This document shows, one piece after another, positions 44,925 through 54,579 of a stretch of 64,000 nt of DNA; position 1 is the first letter of the stretch; the number at the start of each line of letters is the position of its first letter. This DNA is from Bdellovibrionales bacterium RIFCSPHIGHO2_01_FULL_40_29 (GTDB lineage Bacteria; Bdellovibrionota; Bdellovibrionia; Bdellovibrionales; Bdellovibrionaceae). Location: contig MEPU01000009.1 of NCBI GenBank assembly GCA_001771815.1, positions 22,383-86,382 of the forward strand, given 5' to 3'. The position numbers and the translations under genes are program-made. The notes under the pieces were generated by a model. The model was not told where the DNA came from, made no database searches, and saw only the letters and a program-made list of their open reading frames with translations.

Positions 44925-46721
44925 TCATGTTCCTGATGAATTAGCCTGAGGATTTATTCGAGATTGTAGACTTTCGTCACTGAGAACTTGCGCCAATTGA
45001 GCTGTTCCTTGATGGGATACACTCATAAAAGTTTTATCATCTGAACGCACTTTAGATTGTTCAATCACCATCATCTCATCGTGCTGCTTAAATTTTTCAA
45101 TCAGCCAGGTTGCTTTTTCTTGCGAATATCCCATATCGATAAAAAGTTCTTGAACAAAATTAACACTGGAATCAAAAACTTCACGTTTGATTGAGGTCAC
45201 TCCAAGTTCCATAAGATCAAACACATGACCTCGATTTCGAGCTCGAGCAAAAATTTTAAGATTTGGAAAATGAGATTTTACAATTTTTGCAATCTTCATC
45301 GAAATTTCTATATCATCAACAGCTAAAATAAAATACTTGGCTGTTGAAGCTCCGGCCGCCTCCAGTAAATCTGGACGAGCCGCGTCTCCATAAACAACCT
45401 TATTTCCAAACTTTCGAAGTAATTCAATTTGATCAGAGTCATGATCAATAGCTACAAATGGAATATTTTGAGCTCTCAGAATACGTCCAAAAGTTTGACC
45501 AAAGCGACCAACACCGGCAATGATTATTTGAGGCGATTGATCTTCGACTTCATCGTACTTGGGTTCTGTTTTTTTCATCAATCGTCGACTGAGTTTTTCA
45601 TCGATTACTGATAGCAAGGGATTGATTGCCATCGACAATGTAATAACTGCCGTTAAAAATGCTATTTGTTGATTTGAAACTACCGAAAAATTTGTAAACA
45701 AACCAAAAATAACAAAAGCAAATTCTCCGCCCTGTGAAATATTTATGCCCATCAGTTTAGAATTGCGATGATTCATTCCAAAAAATCGCCCAATCAAATA
45801 AATAACTACTGACTTAATCAAAATATAACCCAGGCTCATCGCTAAAATTCTTAATGGTTGATCTAAAACAATGTCAATGCTCACGCTCATGCCGACTGAT
45901 ATAAAAAATAATCCCATGAGCAAACCCTTAAATGGCTCAAGATTTATTTCTAGCTCATGTCGATACTCTGAATCTGCCAAAAGAACTCCCGCAATAAAAG
46001 TTCCCAGACCCGCCGAAAGACCCACCTTTTGCATCAATGCTGAAACTCCAATAACAATCAGTAACGTAAATGCCGTAAAAACATCACGCATTCGCGTTTT
46101 AGCAATTAATCTAAAAATAGGCCGCAGAAGATATCGACTAGCAAAAATGAGAAATCCAATGATCGCAAGACCTACACCCATATTCTCGATCTTCATGGTT
46201 GAGCCAGACTGAGCAATGAGAAAGGGAATAATCGCCAAAGCTGGAATAGCGACTAAATCTTGCATTAATAAAATGGAAAAACTTCCGCGTCCAAATTCAG
46301 TATTGAATACATTTTTATCAATGAGTGTTTGCACCGCAAATGCCGTTGATGACAGTGATAGTGCAAAACCAATCACTGAAGCCACGGCCAAAGAAAGTTC
46401 AAAGAAAAGACCGATCCCTGTGAAAATCAAAGTGCAAATAAGAATTTGTATGCCGCCTAAACCTAACAATTGAGATCTCATCGACCAAAGTTTTCGAGGT
46501 TGGATTTCAAGACCAATTATAAATAGCAAAAAGAAAATTCCAGTTTCAGAAAAATGAACAATATTTTCTGGATCTTTAATCAGACTCAGACCAAATGGTC
46601 CAATCAAAACTCCCGCAATCAAATAGCCAAGCACAGATCCAAATCCAAATCGCTGAAAAAAAGGCACAACAATCACTGCTGCACTGATAAAGATGAGAGC
46701 TTGCTCAATCAAATTTTGCAT
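44925..46721 (-). CDS. KefB/KefC-type cation:proton antiporter (CPA2)
   Basis: The 598-residue protein has about 12 membrane helices in residues 1-375 with CPA2 features (LGYLIAGVLIGPFGL near 30, GIFFLLFIIGLEI near 60, AGVLLADSEYRHELE near 242, ISQGGEFAFVIFG near 330). A TrkA-N/RCK nucleotide-binding domain follows at about 400-520 (IIAGVGRFGQTFGRIL, VYGDAARPDLLEAAG). It likely exchanges potassium or sodium for protons. It ends with a hydrophilic tail of about 60 residues. No KefF/KefG gene is adjacent. Confidence 0.93.
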   Translation of the reverse strand: MQNLIEQALIFISAAVIVVPFFQRFGFGSVLGYLIAGVLIGPFGLSLIKDPENIVHFSETGIFFLLFIIGLEIQPRKLWSMRSQLLGLGGIQILICTLIFTGIGLFFELSLAVASVIGFALSLSSTAFAVQTLIDKNVFNTEFGRGSFSILLMQDLVAIPALAIIPFLIAQSGSTMKIENMGVGLAIIGFLIFASRYLLRPIFRLIAKTRMRDVFTAFTLLIVIGVSALMQKVGLSAGLGTFIAGVLLADSEYRHELEINLEPFKGLLMGLFFISVGMSVSIDIVLDQPLRILAMSLGYILIKSVVIYLIGRFFGMNHRNSKLMGINISQGGEFAFVIFGLFTNFSVVSNQQIAFLTAVITLSMAINPLLSVIDEKLSRRLMKKTEPKYDEVEDQSPQIIIAGVGRFGQTFGRILRAQNIPFVAIDHDSDQIELLRKFGNKVVYGDAARPDLLEAAGASTAKYFILAVDDIEISMKIAKIVKSHFPNLKIFARARNRGHVFDLMELGVTSIKREVFDSSVNFVQELFIDMGYSQEKATWLIEKFKQHDEMMVIEQSKVRSDDKTFMSVSHQGTAQLAQVLSDESLQSRINPQANSSGT

Positions 46722-46743
46722 TAAAAACCTCTAATGACTGAGA

Positions 46744-47184
46744 TCAGAATAAATACGCATCGAGCGAATAGATTCCTGGTCCAATTAAAATCATGGCCAC
46801 CAAAACCACACCCAAATTAATCGCATATTCATTACCCGGAGGATTATTCGTAATCAAGTACCCGCCACCCTTATGCCCAACAAGGGCTGCCACGATCATT
46901 GTGGTTAAACACATCACGGCACCGATCCGGGTGAATAAACCAATAGTCATCATGATTCCACCACTAATTTCAAAAGCCATGGCGGCTCTTGCTTGAAATC
47001 GCGGAAATGGTAATCCCAGCGAACCCAGCCAACTTTCAAAACCGGCCATATTTCCAATACCGACGACTCCCAGCTTACCCAGTCCATGAACGACAAAACA
47101 GATTCCCATAAAAAGTCGCAAAACAAGAGCCGCGACATCAAATAAAAATGGCGATGATTGCACTAATAAATTTTTTATTTCCAT
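46744..47184 (-). CDS. DoxX family membrane protein
   Basis: The 146-residue protein has four membrane helices and the DoxX signature (LRLFMGICFVVHGLGKLG, ARAAMAFEISGGIMMTIGLF, GPGIYSLDAYLF). It lies between the antiporter and the thiolase on the same strand, with 22 and 39 base gaps, so a common transcript is possible. DoxX proteins occur in quinone- or thiol-linked membrane complexes; exact role unknown. A second DoxX gene is at 49166. Confidence 0.92.
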   Translation of the reverse strand: MEIKNLLVQSSPFLFDVAALVLRLFMGICFVVHGLGKLGVVGIGNMAGFESWLGSLGLPFPRFQARAAMAFEISGGIMMTIGLFTRIGAVMCLTTMIVAALVGHKGGGYLITNNPPGNEYAINLGVVLVAMILIGPGIYSLDAYLF

Positions 47185-47223
47185 AACCTACGATGAGTGT
47201 AAATCTGTAAAAAATCAATCCTC

Positions 47224-48501
47224 TTATACGGATTCTAAAATGGCCGCGATACCCATTCCACCCGCCGTACAAATCGAAATCAAACCACGCTTTTTTCCAG
47301 ACTGCGATAAGAGCTTAGCCAATGTTCCTGTGATTCGAGCACCCGTCGCTGCAAAAGGATGTCCCATGGCCAGACTGCTTCCAACCACATTCATTTTCTT
47401 TCGATCAATTGTCCCTAATGCAGATGATAGTTTTAATACATCACGACAATAGCTTTCAGTTTCCCATGCTTTTAAATTACAAAGAACTTGCCCCGCAAAA
47501 GCCTCATGAATTTCAAAAAAATCAAAATCCTGAAATGTCAGATTATTCCGCGTTAATAATTGAGCAACCGCTTTAGTCGGTGCCATTAATAATCCAGCAC
47601 CATGCGCAAAATCAACGGCTGCAACTTGAACATCAACAAATTTTGCCAGTGGTTTAGCGTTTACCTTTTCGGCGCCTTTTAGATTTCCAATCAGCACACA
47701 CGCTGAACCATCCGTCAGCGGAGAGCTGTTCCCAGCTGTTAATGTTCCGTTCGTTTTATCAAAAGCAGGTTTGAGTTTTGATAATTTTTCAATTGTTGTA
47801 TCGCCTCGTAATGTTCCATCCCGTTTTATTCCACCAAATGGAAATACCAAATCATTAAAAAAACCTTCTTCATAGGCTTTGAAACCATTTACATGACTGG
47901 CAAAAGCCACCTCATCTTGGGCTTCACGAGATATCTTCCATTCCTTGACCATCAACTCCGTGTGGTCACCCATGGACAGTTTTGTGCGTGGTTCGTTCAC
48001 ACCCGGAATTTTTGGTTTCAAATCTTTCAACGAAATCCCACTCAAAATTTTTATTCTTTCACCAATCGTTTTGGCTTTGTTCAAATTTAAAAGAGCGCGC
48101 TGAAACCGAGCTGAAACTTCAATCGGCAAATCACTATTCGTATCGACACCACCAGCAATTCCCAAATCAATTGCACCTGTATGAGCCTTCAGCGCAATTT
48201 GCCACGAAACTTCAAGGCCATTTCCGCAAGCACGCTGTACATTATAAGCTGGTGAGTTAGGATCAAGGGAGGTCTCTAAAGCGCACTCCCGAGCTAAATT
48301 AAAATCTGCGGAGCTATTCATAATAGCTCCCAGAGCAATATCCCCAATAAATTGGCCTTTTAAATTATAATGACTGACCAATGCATTCAATGAAGCCGTC
48401 ATCAGATCTTTGCGATTGATTTCAGCATAGGTGGTTTGACTTTTAGCGAAGGGAATTCGTGCACTGCCTAAGACAAAAACGGGATTGGCTTCTGATTTCA
48501 T
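47224..48501 (-). CDS. FadI-like thiolase (acetyl-CoA C-acyltransferase)
   Basis: The 425-residue protein is a thiolase with nucleophilic cysteine in VQRACGNGLEVSWQ near residue 91, histidine in EIHEAFAGQ, GHPFAATGARI near 385 and the second cysteine in ISICTAGGMGIAAI near the end. The segments GVDTNSDLPIEVSARFQRAL and PLTDGSACVLIG resemble the FadI branch, which acts in beta-oxidation with a FadJ-like partner. No partner gene is in the window. Acetoacetyl-CoA synthesis is an alternative role. Confidence 0.9.
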   Translation of the reverse strand: MKSEANPVFVLGSARIPFAKSQTTYAEINRKDLMTASLNALVSHYNLKGQFIGDIALGAIMNSSADFNLARECALETSLDPNSPAYNVQRACGNGLEVSWQIALKAHTGAIDLGIAGGVDTNSDLPIEVSARFQRALLNLNKAKTIGERIKILSGISLKDLKPKIPGVNEPRTKLSMGDHTELMVKEWKISREAQDEVAFASHVNGFKAYEEGFFNDLVFPFGGIKRDGTLRGDTTIEKLSKLKPAFDKTNGTLTAGNSSPLTDGSACVLIGNLKGAEKVNAKPLAKFVDVQVAAVDFAHGAGLLMAPTKAVAQLLTRNNLTFQDFDFFEIHEAFAGQVLCNLKAWETESYCRDVLKLSSALGTIDRKKMNVVGSSLAMGHPFAATGARITGTLAKLLSQSGKKRGLISICTAGGMGIAAILESV

Positions 48502-48786
48502 GGGGTCCTCTTTGGTCTTTCAAAATTCATTATCGTCGCTTATGTCAGAAAAAGGCAATGATGCCGCAACGTAAAAAAGTGGCAAATGAAAGACTTTTTA
48601 CCATTGAGAAAGCTTGTCTTCGATTTGAAGGTTAAGATAAGGCCATCTTTAACCCAAAGGACTATTGAACTATCTTTTTCTGACCGATACCTGTACTGTC
48701 ATCAAAGTTAACTGTCTGTTTTGAGTTTTTTTAGGTATTTCGCCTTTAGTCTCCGAGCCGGCCCCAAAGCCTTTAGGAGGTTTACT

Positions 48787-49110
48787 ATGGGTAAGAAATT
48801 ATACGTGGGCAATTTGCCCTTCTCAGCAACTGAACAAATTTTAAATGATTCTTTTGCAGAATGCGGAACTGTTGCATCTGTTAAAATCATCACTGACCGT
48901 GATTCTGGTCGTTCAAAAGGTTTCGGCTTTGTTGAAATGTCAACTGATGCTGAAGCAATGTCTGCTATTGAAAAATTCAATGGTGCTGACTATGAAGGTC
49001 GCGCAATGACTGTGAACGAAGCGAAGCCAATGGCTCCTCGTGATAACAGCGCTGGCGGCGGACGCAGTGGTGGTGGCGGATTTTTCGGTGGCCGTAACAG
49101 CCGTTACTAG
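48787..49110 (+). CDS. RRM RNA-binding protein with Gly-rich tail
   Basis: I start at the ATG at 48787 behind TTTAGGAGGTTTACT; an upstream frame to 48721 lacks such a site. The 107 residues form one RRM: RNP2 KLYVGNLPF at residues 4-12 and RNP1 KGFGFVEM near 45, followed by a glycine-rich tail (GGGRSGGGGFFGGRNSRY). Such proteins act as RNA chaperones in cyanobacteria and some proteobacteria and are often cold-regulated. A strong terminator follows. Confidence 0.95.
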   Translation: MGKKLYVGNLPFSATEQILNDSFAECGTVASVKIITDRDSGRSKGFGFVEMSTDAEAMSAIEKFNGADYEGRAMTVNEAKPMAPRDNSAGGGRSGGGGFFGGRNSRY

Positions 49111-49130
49111 TATTTTATTTCAGAATACAA

Positions 49131-49163
49131 AAAAGCCGCATGGAAACATGCGGCTTTTTTTTT
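49131..49163. terminator. Bidirectional rho-independent terminator
   Basis: AAAAGCCGCATG and CATGCGGCTTTT form a 12-bp stem with a GAAA tetraloop and run into T on the plus strand. On the minus strand the flanking A run also gives a T tract, so it serves the RRM gene and the convergent DoxX gene. Confidence 0.93.
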
Positions 49164-49165
49164 GA

Positions 49166-49603
49166 CTAACGCTCGCCAAATAATTTTTTATCCAATGAAT
49201 ACTGTCCCGGCCCCATTGCTAAAAATAATAAAGCAATAACGGCATAACCTAAAGCCAGTTCATAAGAAGAACCGCCAGTCATATTTACAAATGGATCTTT
49301 CATAACAAACGCATGCATTGCTGTTGCGACGATCATCGTAAAACCTAATCCCAGTGAAGCCACTCGAGTCAATAAACCAAAAAGAATTGCAATACCGCCA
49401 CCGAATTCAGAAACGGCTGCCAACAGTTGAAGGATTCCAGGAAGCCCTGCTGTTTCAGGCATCCACGCCATTGGACTCTGAATCTTTGGTGATCCATGCA
49501 GAATAAAGGCAACTCCAACCACAACTCGAAGCAACAAAAGTGCTGTCGCCTGGAAGTTAGAAAATGACTGAGCCTGTAATAAATATTTCTTAAAATTCAA
49601 CAT
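49166..49603 (-). CDS. DoxX family membrane protein (second copy)
   Basis: The 145-residue protein has four membrane helices with the same DoxX pattern as the gene at 46744 (LRVVVGVAFILHGSPKIQ, AAVSEFGGGIAILFGLLTR, MGPGQYSLDKKLFGER). The two copies share the GPGxYSLD end but differ elsewhere, so they are paralogues rather than a recent duplicate. It is a stand-alone gene ending at a shared terminator. Confidence 0.92.
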   Translation of the reverse strand: MLNFKKYLLQAQSFSNFQATALLLLRVVVGVAFILHGSPKIQSPMAWMPETAGLPGILQLLAAVSEFGGGIAILFGLLTRVASLGLGFTMIVATAMHAFVMKDPFVNMTGGSSYELALGYAVIALLFLAMGPGQYSLDKKLFGER

Positions 49604-49689
49604 GAGAAAATCCCTTCAGTTAGTTGTGCTGAAGTTAACGCTAACTTGAACCTTGCCGAAAGTCATATGCTCCTGGACCGAGGTCTAGC

Positions 49690-52257
49690 CTAATCCCCAC
49701 AGCTCGTCCCATAAAGCCAATTCCCAGGTCCAATATAAATAGAATGCAGTGACCCCGTTGAGGTTCGTACTGAATCTACACCCCAACCAGGTTGACCAAA
49801 ATTCATTGCTGAAATTGCAGTATTTAAAATTGTATTCGAATTTTTTGCAGCAACAAGAGTTGACGACAATGGAAAACTTCCAGAACTGTTATTATTCAAT
49901 GCCAGAACCCCTGAGTTTCCAGCACCAATAGGATATACAACGTATGCGGTGCCTTCCTCTGTGAATGAGAGTCCTGTGCTCAGTAGACCCTCGGAAGTCG
50001 CTGCCAAGCCGCTGACCCCAGCGGTGAGATTTTCAACAAATGAATAGGACCAATTCGCAAGATTTGTGCAACTCGCCAGTGTTGTCGTGCAATAGGCGTA
50101 GTGAATTCTATTATTTGCTCGATCATAATATGTAATCGCTGGACGTGAGTTTGATGGATTCAATTTTACTTTTGCACCCATACCACTAGCGGTAAATGCT
50201 GTTACATTTGTTGCCGTTGACCATGTTGCCCCGCCATTAGTGCTTTGAGAATATTCAACACGGTTATTCGCGCTGCGATCATAGTAGGCGACAACGATAT
50301 TTCCATTCGTATCAAAATCTGCTGTGAGATTTGAATTTGAATTCGCTAAATTTGTAGATTCGATCTGTGAAACGTTCGACCAGTCTCCCGTTGCAGGATT
50401 AAGTCTTGCCGACCAAATTCCAGTATTTGCAACGGTTCCATGATTTGCCACACCGACAATCATCACCGGCGTGACTGAAGTCGCTGTTCTGTCCATTGCC
50501 ACCGCGACACTATGAAAGGCAGGAGCTGTTGCCGCAGTCACAGCGGTCCTAAAGGGAAAATAGTATGTCGACCACACACCCGTGCCATCTGTTTCTGTAT
50601 TTGTTGCAATTCTAAATCTTAACGTTTGAAGATCGTAGAAACCGATCCATGGTTTATCATGACTATCGAATGCCAGAGAGACGGCTTGTGGCTGACCAAC
50701 TATTGGAACTGTTCGAATATTCCAAGCATCTGACGACAAAGTTCCATTCCGTAGACCGTATTTAAGAATACCTGCTGTTGCTACATTAGCTGAATAGTCC
50801 ACAAACACTGCCGCTGGGGTGCCATTTGAAGTTGCCGCTGCTGCCAAATTTGGAACTTGACTCGCAGTCATCTGAAGCTGTCCGTCAATTGCCAAAGGTG
50901 TTTCATAAAATTCAGCAGTCGCGCTGTTTGAGGCAACCGTAGAATTTTCAATCCATCCAAAAACTAAATTTCCATTTAACGGTGCCGCAGCTGCTGTTTT
51001 TGCAAAAGTTGTATACGCTTGCGAGAGCGTTGAATCGACAGCAATTCCACCACGCGTTGTTCCTGCGGCTGCAAGAGTAGATGTCGAAACAGTCCCCTGA
51101 GCATTCCAAGATGTGAATGATCCACCCGTCGTATTGTAATACCGAACACTTGTTGTCGTTTCGTTTGCGATCAGGTGATAGTTATTGCCAGTAACTCGCT
51201 CCAAATTTAAAAAAGCGTTCCCACTATTTGCAGTGGTTCCTGAAATTGTACCACTTGATGCGATAGCCCCAACTGTTCCAGCTGAGCAACCACCGCCCGC
51301 AAAGGCCGACTGGTAAATAGCAAGGCCAGAGCCATTGTGAGCAATGGCTCGAACTGGAGCATCAACAATCGAATCATCCACTGCAAGCTGGACAGTGACT
51401 CGGTTTGTGCCAGTCCCCGTTAAAGTTTGAAGTGCTCCTCCGGCCCAGCTGGCAATACCAGTTAAACAACTTGAAAGATTCGACTGACGACAGATTGCAT
51501 AGCTTGAATTCGCAGCACCTGTAATAGAAACAACAGGATAATAAGTTGTTCCAGAGTAACACCAGCCAAGCCCCAGCGAATGCGGAAATGTTCCAACCGT
51601 TCCCAATGTTGTCGATGGAGACGAATAGCTTGCACCTGACGAACAATCCGAAGTGCAAAGAATTAAATGAGAGCTTCCAGCCGTATTTCTTGCATAAACT
51701 ATTGCAACTTGATCTGAAGGATTCACTTTCATTTCAATCGCTCGAATGACAGTACCACCAGTATCTAAATTTTTAATTGTCCAGGCGCCCTCTGTCGCTA
51801 GGTTTGCTGTATTTCGAATTGCAAGCTGCAAAGTCGTTGTCGAATTAGACCACACAACTATCGGAATGCCCGTGCTCAGAAATACAAGTCGAATGTGAGT
51901 GAAAGAAGTCGTACTTGCTGAAGACACAATTTCAGTATTCCAATTCGTCCCATTCCAAAATGTATAGCGAATACATGCGCATCCTGCATCCGTATAAACT
52001 GATGCTGGATAATTGGTTGTCGGGATAAGTTCGATATCTGACCAGAGCCCGCGCAGTGCCACAGTTGTTGCTGTTGCTCTTTCTCCGCGCCAAATAACTG
52101 AAGTGTCGGAAGAAGAGCAAACATTTGTAGAGCTGACTGGGGCTGGGATTTCTATCGGTTCCGTGTTGAGATTTGTTACGCTCGCGTCTTTATTACAGCC
52201 TGTGCTTGCGACAAGCAAGACAACAAAAAGCAGATATGCAAATATATCTTTCTTCAT
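49690..52257 (-). CDS. Large lipoprotein with BNR-like repeats
   Basis: I start at the ATG at 52257, behind GAGGATATTT, which opens a lipoprotein signal with lipobox VASTGC. The 855-residue mature protein is serine/threonine/alanine-rich with repeated beta-blade motifs (NIVVAYYDRSANNRVEYSQS, PAITYYDRANNRIHYAYC, DKPWIGFYDLQTLRFRIA) and one clear BNR-type segment SQSTNGGATWSTAT. It likely folds as a beta-propeller on the surface. Upstream are a beta-barrel gene and a TPR gene on the same strand, spaced by 13 bases and by an overlap, so an operon is likely. Confidence 0.85.
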   Translation of the reverse strand: MKKDIFAYLLFVVLLVASTGCNKDASVTNLNTEPIEIPAPVSSTNVCSSSDTSVIWRGERATATTVALRGLWSDIELIPTTNYPASVYTDAGCACIRYTFWNGTNWNTEIVSSASTTSFTHIRLVFLSTGIPIVVWSNSTTTLQLAIRNTANLATEGAWTIKNLDTGGTVIRAIEMKVNPSDQVAIVYARNTAGSSHLILCTSDCSSGASYSSPSTTLGTVGTFPHSLGLGWCYSGTTYYPVVSITGAANSSYAICRQSNLSSCLTGIASWAGGALQTLTGTGTNRVTVQLAVDDSIVDAPVRAIAHNGSGLAIYQSAFAGGGCSAGTVGAIASSGTISGTTANSGNAFLNLERVTGNNYHLIANETTTSVRYYNTTGGSFTSWNAQGTVSTSTLAAAGTTRGGIAVDSTLSQAYTTFAKTAAAAPLNGNLVFGWIENSTVASNSATAEFYETPLAIDGQLQMTASQVPNLAAAATSNGTPAAVFVDYSANVATAGILKYGLRNGTLSSDAWNIRTVPIVGQPQAVSLAFDSHDKPWIGFYDLQTLRFRIATNTETDGTGVWSTYYFPFRTAVTAATAPAFHSVAVAMDRTATSVTPVMIVGVANHGTVANTGIWSARLNPATGDWSNVSQIESTNLANSNSNLTADFDTNGNIVVAYYDRSANNRVEYSQSTNGGATWSTATNVTAFTASGMGAKVKLNPSNSRPAITYYDRANNRIHYAYCTTTLASCTNLANWSYSFVENLTAGVSGLAATSEGLLSTGLSFTEEGTAYVVYPIGAGNSGVLALNNNSSGSFPLSSTLVAAKNSNTILNTAISAMNFGQPGWGVDSVRTSTGSLHSIYIGPGNWLYGTSCGD

Positions 52258-52270
52258 AAATATCCTCATT

Positions 52271-53023
52271 TCAGTAGCCAATCTTGATTCCAATAGGAAT
52301 CGCAATCTGAGTTCTCGTATCTTGTCCGGATGTCACACCTCGGCTGACGAAACCATCATAGGAGACTTGATCTATTCGATAACTGGTTCCAAAAAATCCA
52401 ATGATATCATCCGACAATGGAGTCTCCAGTAAAAATTTAAATTCAGCGCCAATAAATTTTGGATTATAACCCGTGATCTGCTGCGACTCTGTGATCTGGT
52501 GAGGAAGGTAAATCAGAAACTCAGATTGCATCGACCAATCAAACTCCAGTTCCATTCTGTAAGTCGCATTGAGCAGAAGACCTTGGCTCGACTGTTTTGT
52601 TAAAATATTATTCGGCAAAGTATCTGTGGCACCTGTTTGTAAAATACTATATCCAAAACCAATACGTAAGTTTTCAAATCTTCCAAAATCCCAAGGTAAA
52701 ATTGAAATGATAAATCTGAATTCTTCACGAAAAATGGAGAGACTGGCTGGAGTCACCCCTAATGGCGCCGTCTGATCAACCGAAGCCTTGTCATACTTAA
52801 AGTCATACTGAGTTTCGCTGTCAGGGTTTTGATACGAAAAATCAATTCCATAAAGCAGACCACCCCGGCCAGGCAAATCGGAATTGAATCCTGATCCCGA
52901 AAGGCCTGACGAAAGAATTCCATACCCAGATTGAAGACCAATATATCTTCCCTTTCCGACTCCCTGTGCGTGAGCTAAAAAACTGGCGAATACAAGCAAC
53001 GTGGTTATAAATAAAATTTTCAT
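52271..53023 (-). CDS. Putative outer-membrane beta-barrel protein
   Basis: The 250-residue protein has a signal peptide ending FLAHAQ and amphipathic strands (YIGLQSGYGILSSGLSG, LLYGIDFSYQN, RIGFGYSILQTG, IPIGIKIGY). It has an OmpW/OmpA-sized barrel look but ends in tyrosine rather than phenylalanine. Its ATG overlaps the stop of the TPR gene by four bases, and the lipoprotein gene follows 13 bases after its stop. Confidence 0.8.
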   Translation of the reverse strand: MKILFITTLLVFASFLAHAQGVGKGRYIGLQSGYGILSSGLSGSGFNSDLPGRGGLLYGIDFSYQNPDSETQYDFKYDKASVDQTAPLGVTPASLSIFREEFRFIISILPWDFGRFENLRIGFGYSILQTGATDTLPNNILTKQSSQGLLLNATYRMELEFDWSMQSEFLIYLPHQITESQQITGYNPKFIGAEFKFLLETPLSDDIIGFFGTSYRIDQVSYDGFVSRGVTSGQDTRTQIAIPIGIKIGY

Positions 53024-54441
53024 AACTGAGGAGTGCTCCAGTTGATGAAATAAGAAATCTTACTTGAAGACGTCGTCGCAGGCTTACGGTCTTCCATATT
53101 TTTTTGTTGCTCCAAAGCAAGTGCCGCATTAACTCGGGCTTTAGAATAAAGAGGCGAATCAGCAGGAACTTTTAGCCAATGCTGAATGGCCTCTGACAAT
53201 TTATTTTCTTTGAAAAATGAAATGGCAGCATGAAAATCTATCTCTAGTGAGGGTTCAGTCACCTCTGAAAGCATAAGTCTTGATTTTTCATATTTTTTAG
53301 AAAGATCAAGAAAATAAGCATAGTAAAATTTAGAGATACTTGATTTGTTTTTTTTAGTGATAATTTCCATACGCTCAAGCGCACCTTCACTATCTCCTAC
53401 AAGCCACAGCAGTTTTGACAGCTCAACTGAAGCCCAAATATTGTTAGGATTATTCTTGTTAAATAACTTAAGCGCTATCCCCAATTTTTCAATATTTTTT
53501 CTCTGAAATAAAAAGGCAGACCAACTTCTCATTGCAGGCTCGAATTCAGGACGTTGATTTAGAATCGTTTCAAACTGAATATCGCTCTCTGCGATGTTTC
53601 CACTAAAAACTAAAGATTCAGCAAGCAACTGACGAATTTCGACATGGCTTGGAGCTAACGTCACCGCTGAGTCAAAAAATTTCGTAGCCTTTGAAAAATC
53701 TTTTTTGAAAAAAGCGGATCTACCGAGATACTCAAAACATGATCCGTTCTTAGGGAATAATTGAATACATTTTTGACCAATTTTTTTAACATCTTGGTGA
53801 TAGTGACTGAAATATGCTGATCGAACATATGAAGAAATAATTCGTTCATCGAACGGTCTTATTCCGTAGGCTTTTTGGAAGTCTTTATAAGCATCAACAT
53901 ACAGTTTCAGTTGAAAATAGGATTCTGCGCGATCAGCAAGAGCGCTGTAATTTTTTTTGTCTCTGCTCAGATAAACTGTCAAAGTTTCAATTGCTTCACG
54001 GTGCTTTCCAAGTTTTTGCTGAACAACAGACTTGATGTGAAGAACTGTCTTTGCTTGCCCTAAAATTTTCTCAGTAAAATCAATTTCGACAAGGGCCTCA
54101 TTGAATTTTCCTGCGGCCAGGTAGACTTCAGCAAGCCAAAGACGATATTCACCAACAAATGGGCTTTTTTTTATCTCAAGATTAAGTGTCTCCGCAGCAT
54201 CATCCCACTTTTTAGAATCTTTAAAACTTGTGATAAGTCCTAACAGAGCATCGCGTTTTAAGTCTTCAGACTTAAAGTAAACCTTTTTGAACAACTTAAT
54301 AGCCGTCTTATGATTTCCAGTTTTTTGTGCACTGAACGCTTGATCCAATACGGGCTTGAATCGCTCTCTATCGAGACTTTCAGCGAATGCTGAACTACAC
54401 ACCAGCAATAGATGAAAAAGAAATAGAATTGTGATTCTCAT
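53020..54441 (-). CDS. Exported TPR protein
   Basis: The 473-residue protein has a signal peptide ending CSSAFA and then at least eight tetratricopeptide repeats: KTGNHKTAIKLFKKVYFKSE, KWDDAAETLNLEIKKSP, GKFNEALVEIDFTEKILGQ, GKHREAIETLTVYLSRDK, KDFSKATKFFDSAVTLAPSH. It should be a periplasmic or outer-membrane-associated scaffold. It heads a three-gene operon with a beta-barrel and a BNR lipoprotein, which suggests an envelope assembly or secretion complex of unknown purpose. Confidence 0.88.
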   Translation of the reverse strand: MRITILFLFHLLLVCSSAFAESLDRERFKPVLDQAFSAQKTGNHKTAIKLFKKVYFKSEDLKRDALLGLITSFKDSKKWDDAAETLNLEIKKSPFVGEYRLWLAEVYLAAGKFNEALVEIDFTEKILGQAKTVLHIKSVVQQKLGKHREAIETLTVYLSRDKKNYSALADRAESYFQLKLYVDAYKDFQKAYGIRPFDERIISSYVRSAYFSHYHQDVKKIGQKCIQLFPKNGSCFEYLGRSAFFKKDFSKATKFFDSAVTLAPSHVEIRQLLAESLVFSGNIAESDIQFETILNQRPEFEPAMRSWSAFLFQRKNIEKLGIALKLFNKNNPNNIWASVELSKLLWLVGDSEGALERMEIITKKNKSSISKFYYAYFLDLSKKYEKSRLMLSEVTEPSLEIDFHAAISFFKENKLSEAIQHWLKVPADSPLYSKARVNAALALEQQKNMEDRKPATTSSSKISYFINWSTPQL

Positions 54442-54579
54442 GAAGATTCTCCGTTCCGTACTGTCGTGTCGGAGATTCTTTAATAATATTTAGAATTTGA
54501 ACTGTAATTAAGATTTAAGGCCTAAACAAAACAAGTGATTTAGACCATTGTCTAGCAAGAAACTAGGACATCTGTTTTT

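Noticed and set aside
48502..48786. The 285-base gap before the RRM gene as a riboswitch or small RNA
   Set aside because: No stable long hairpin or known riboswitch pattern was seen by eye, only the strong AGGAGG before 48787. A cold-responsive leader cannot be excluded.
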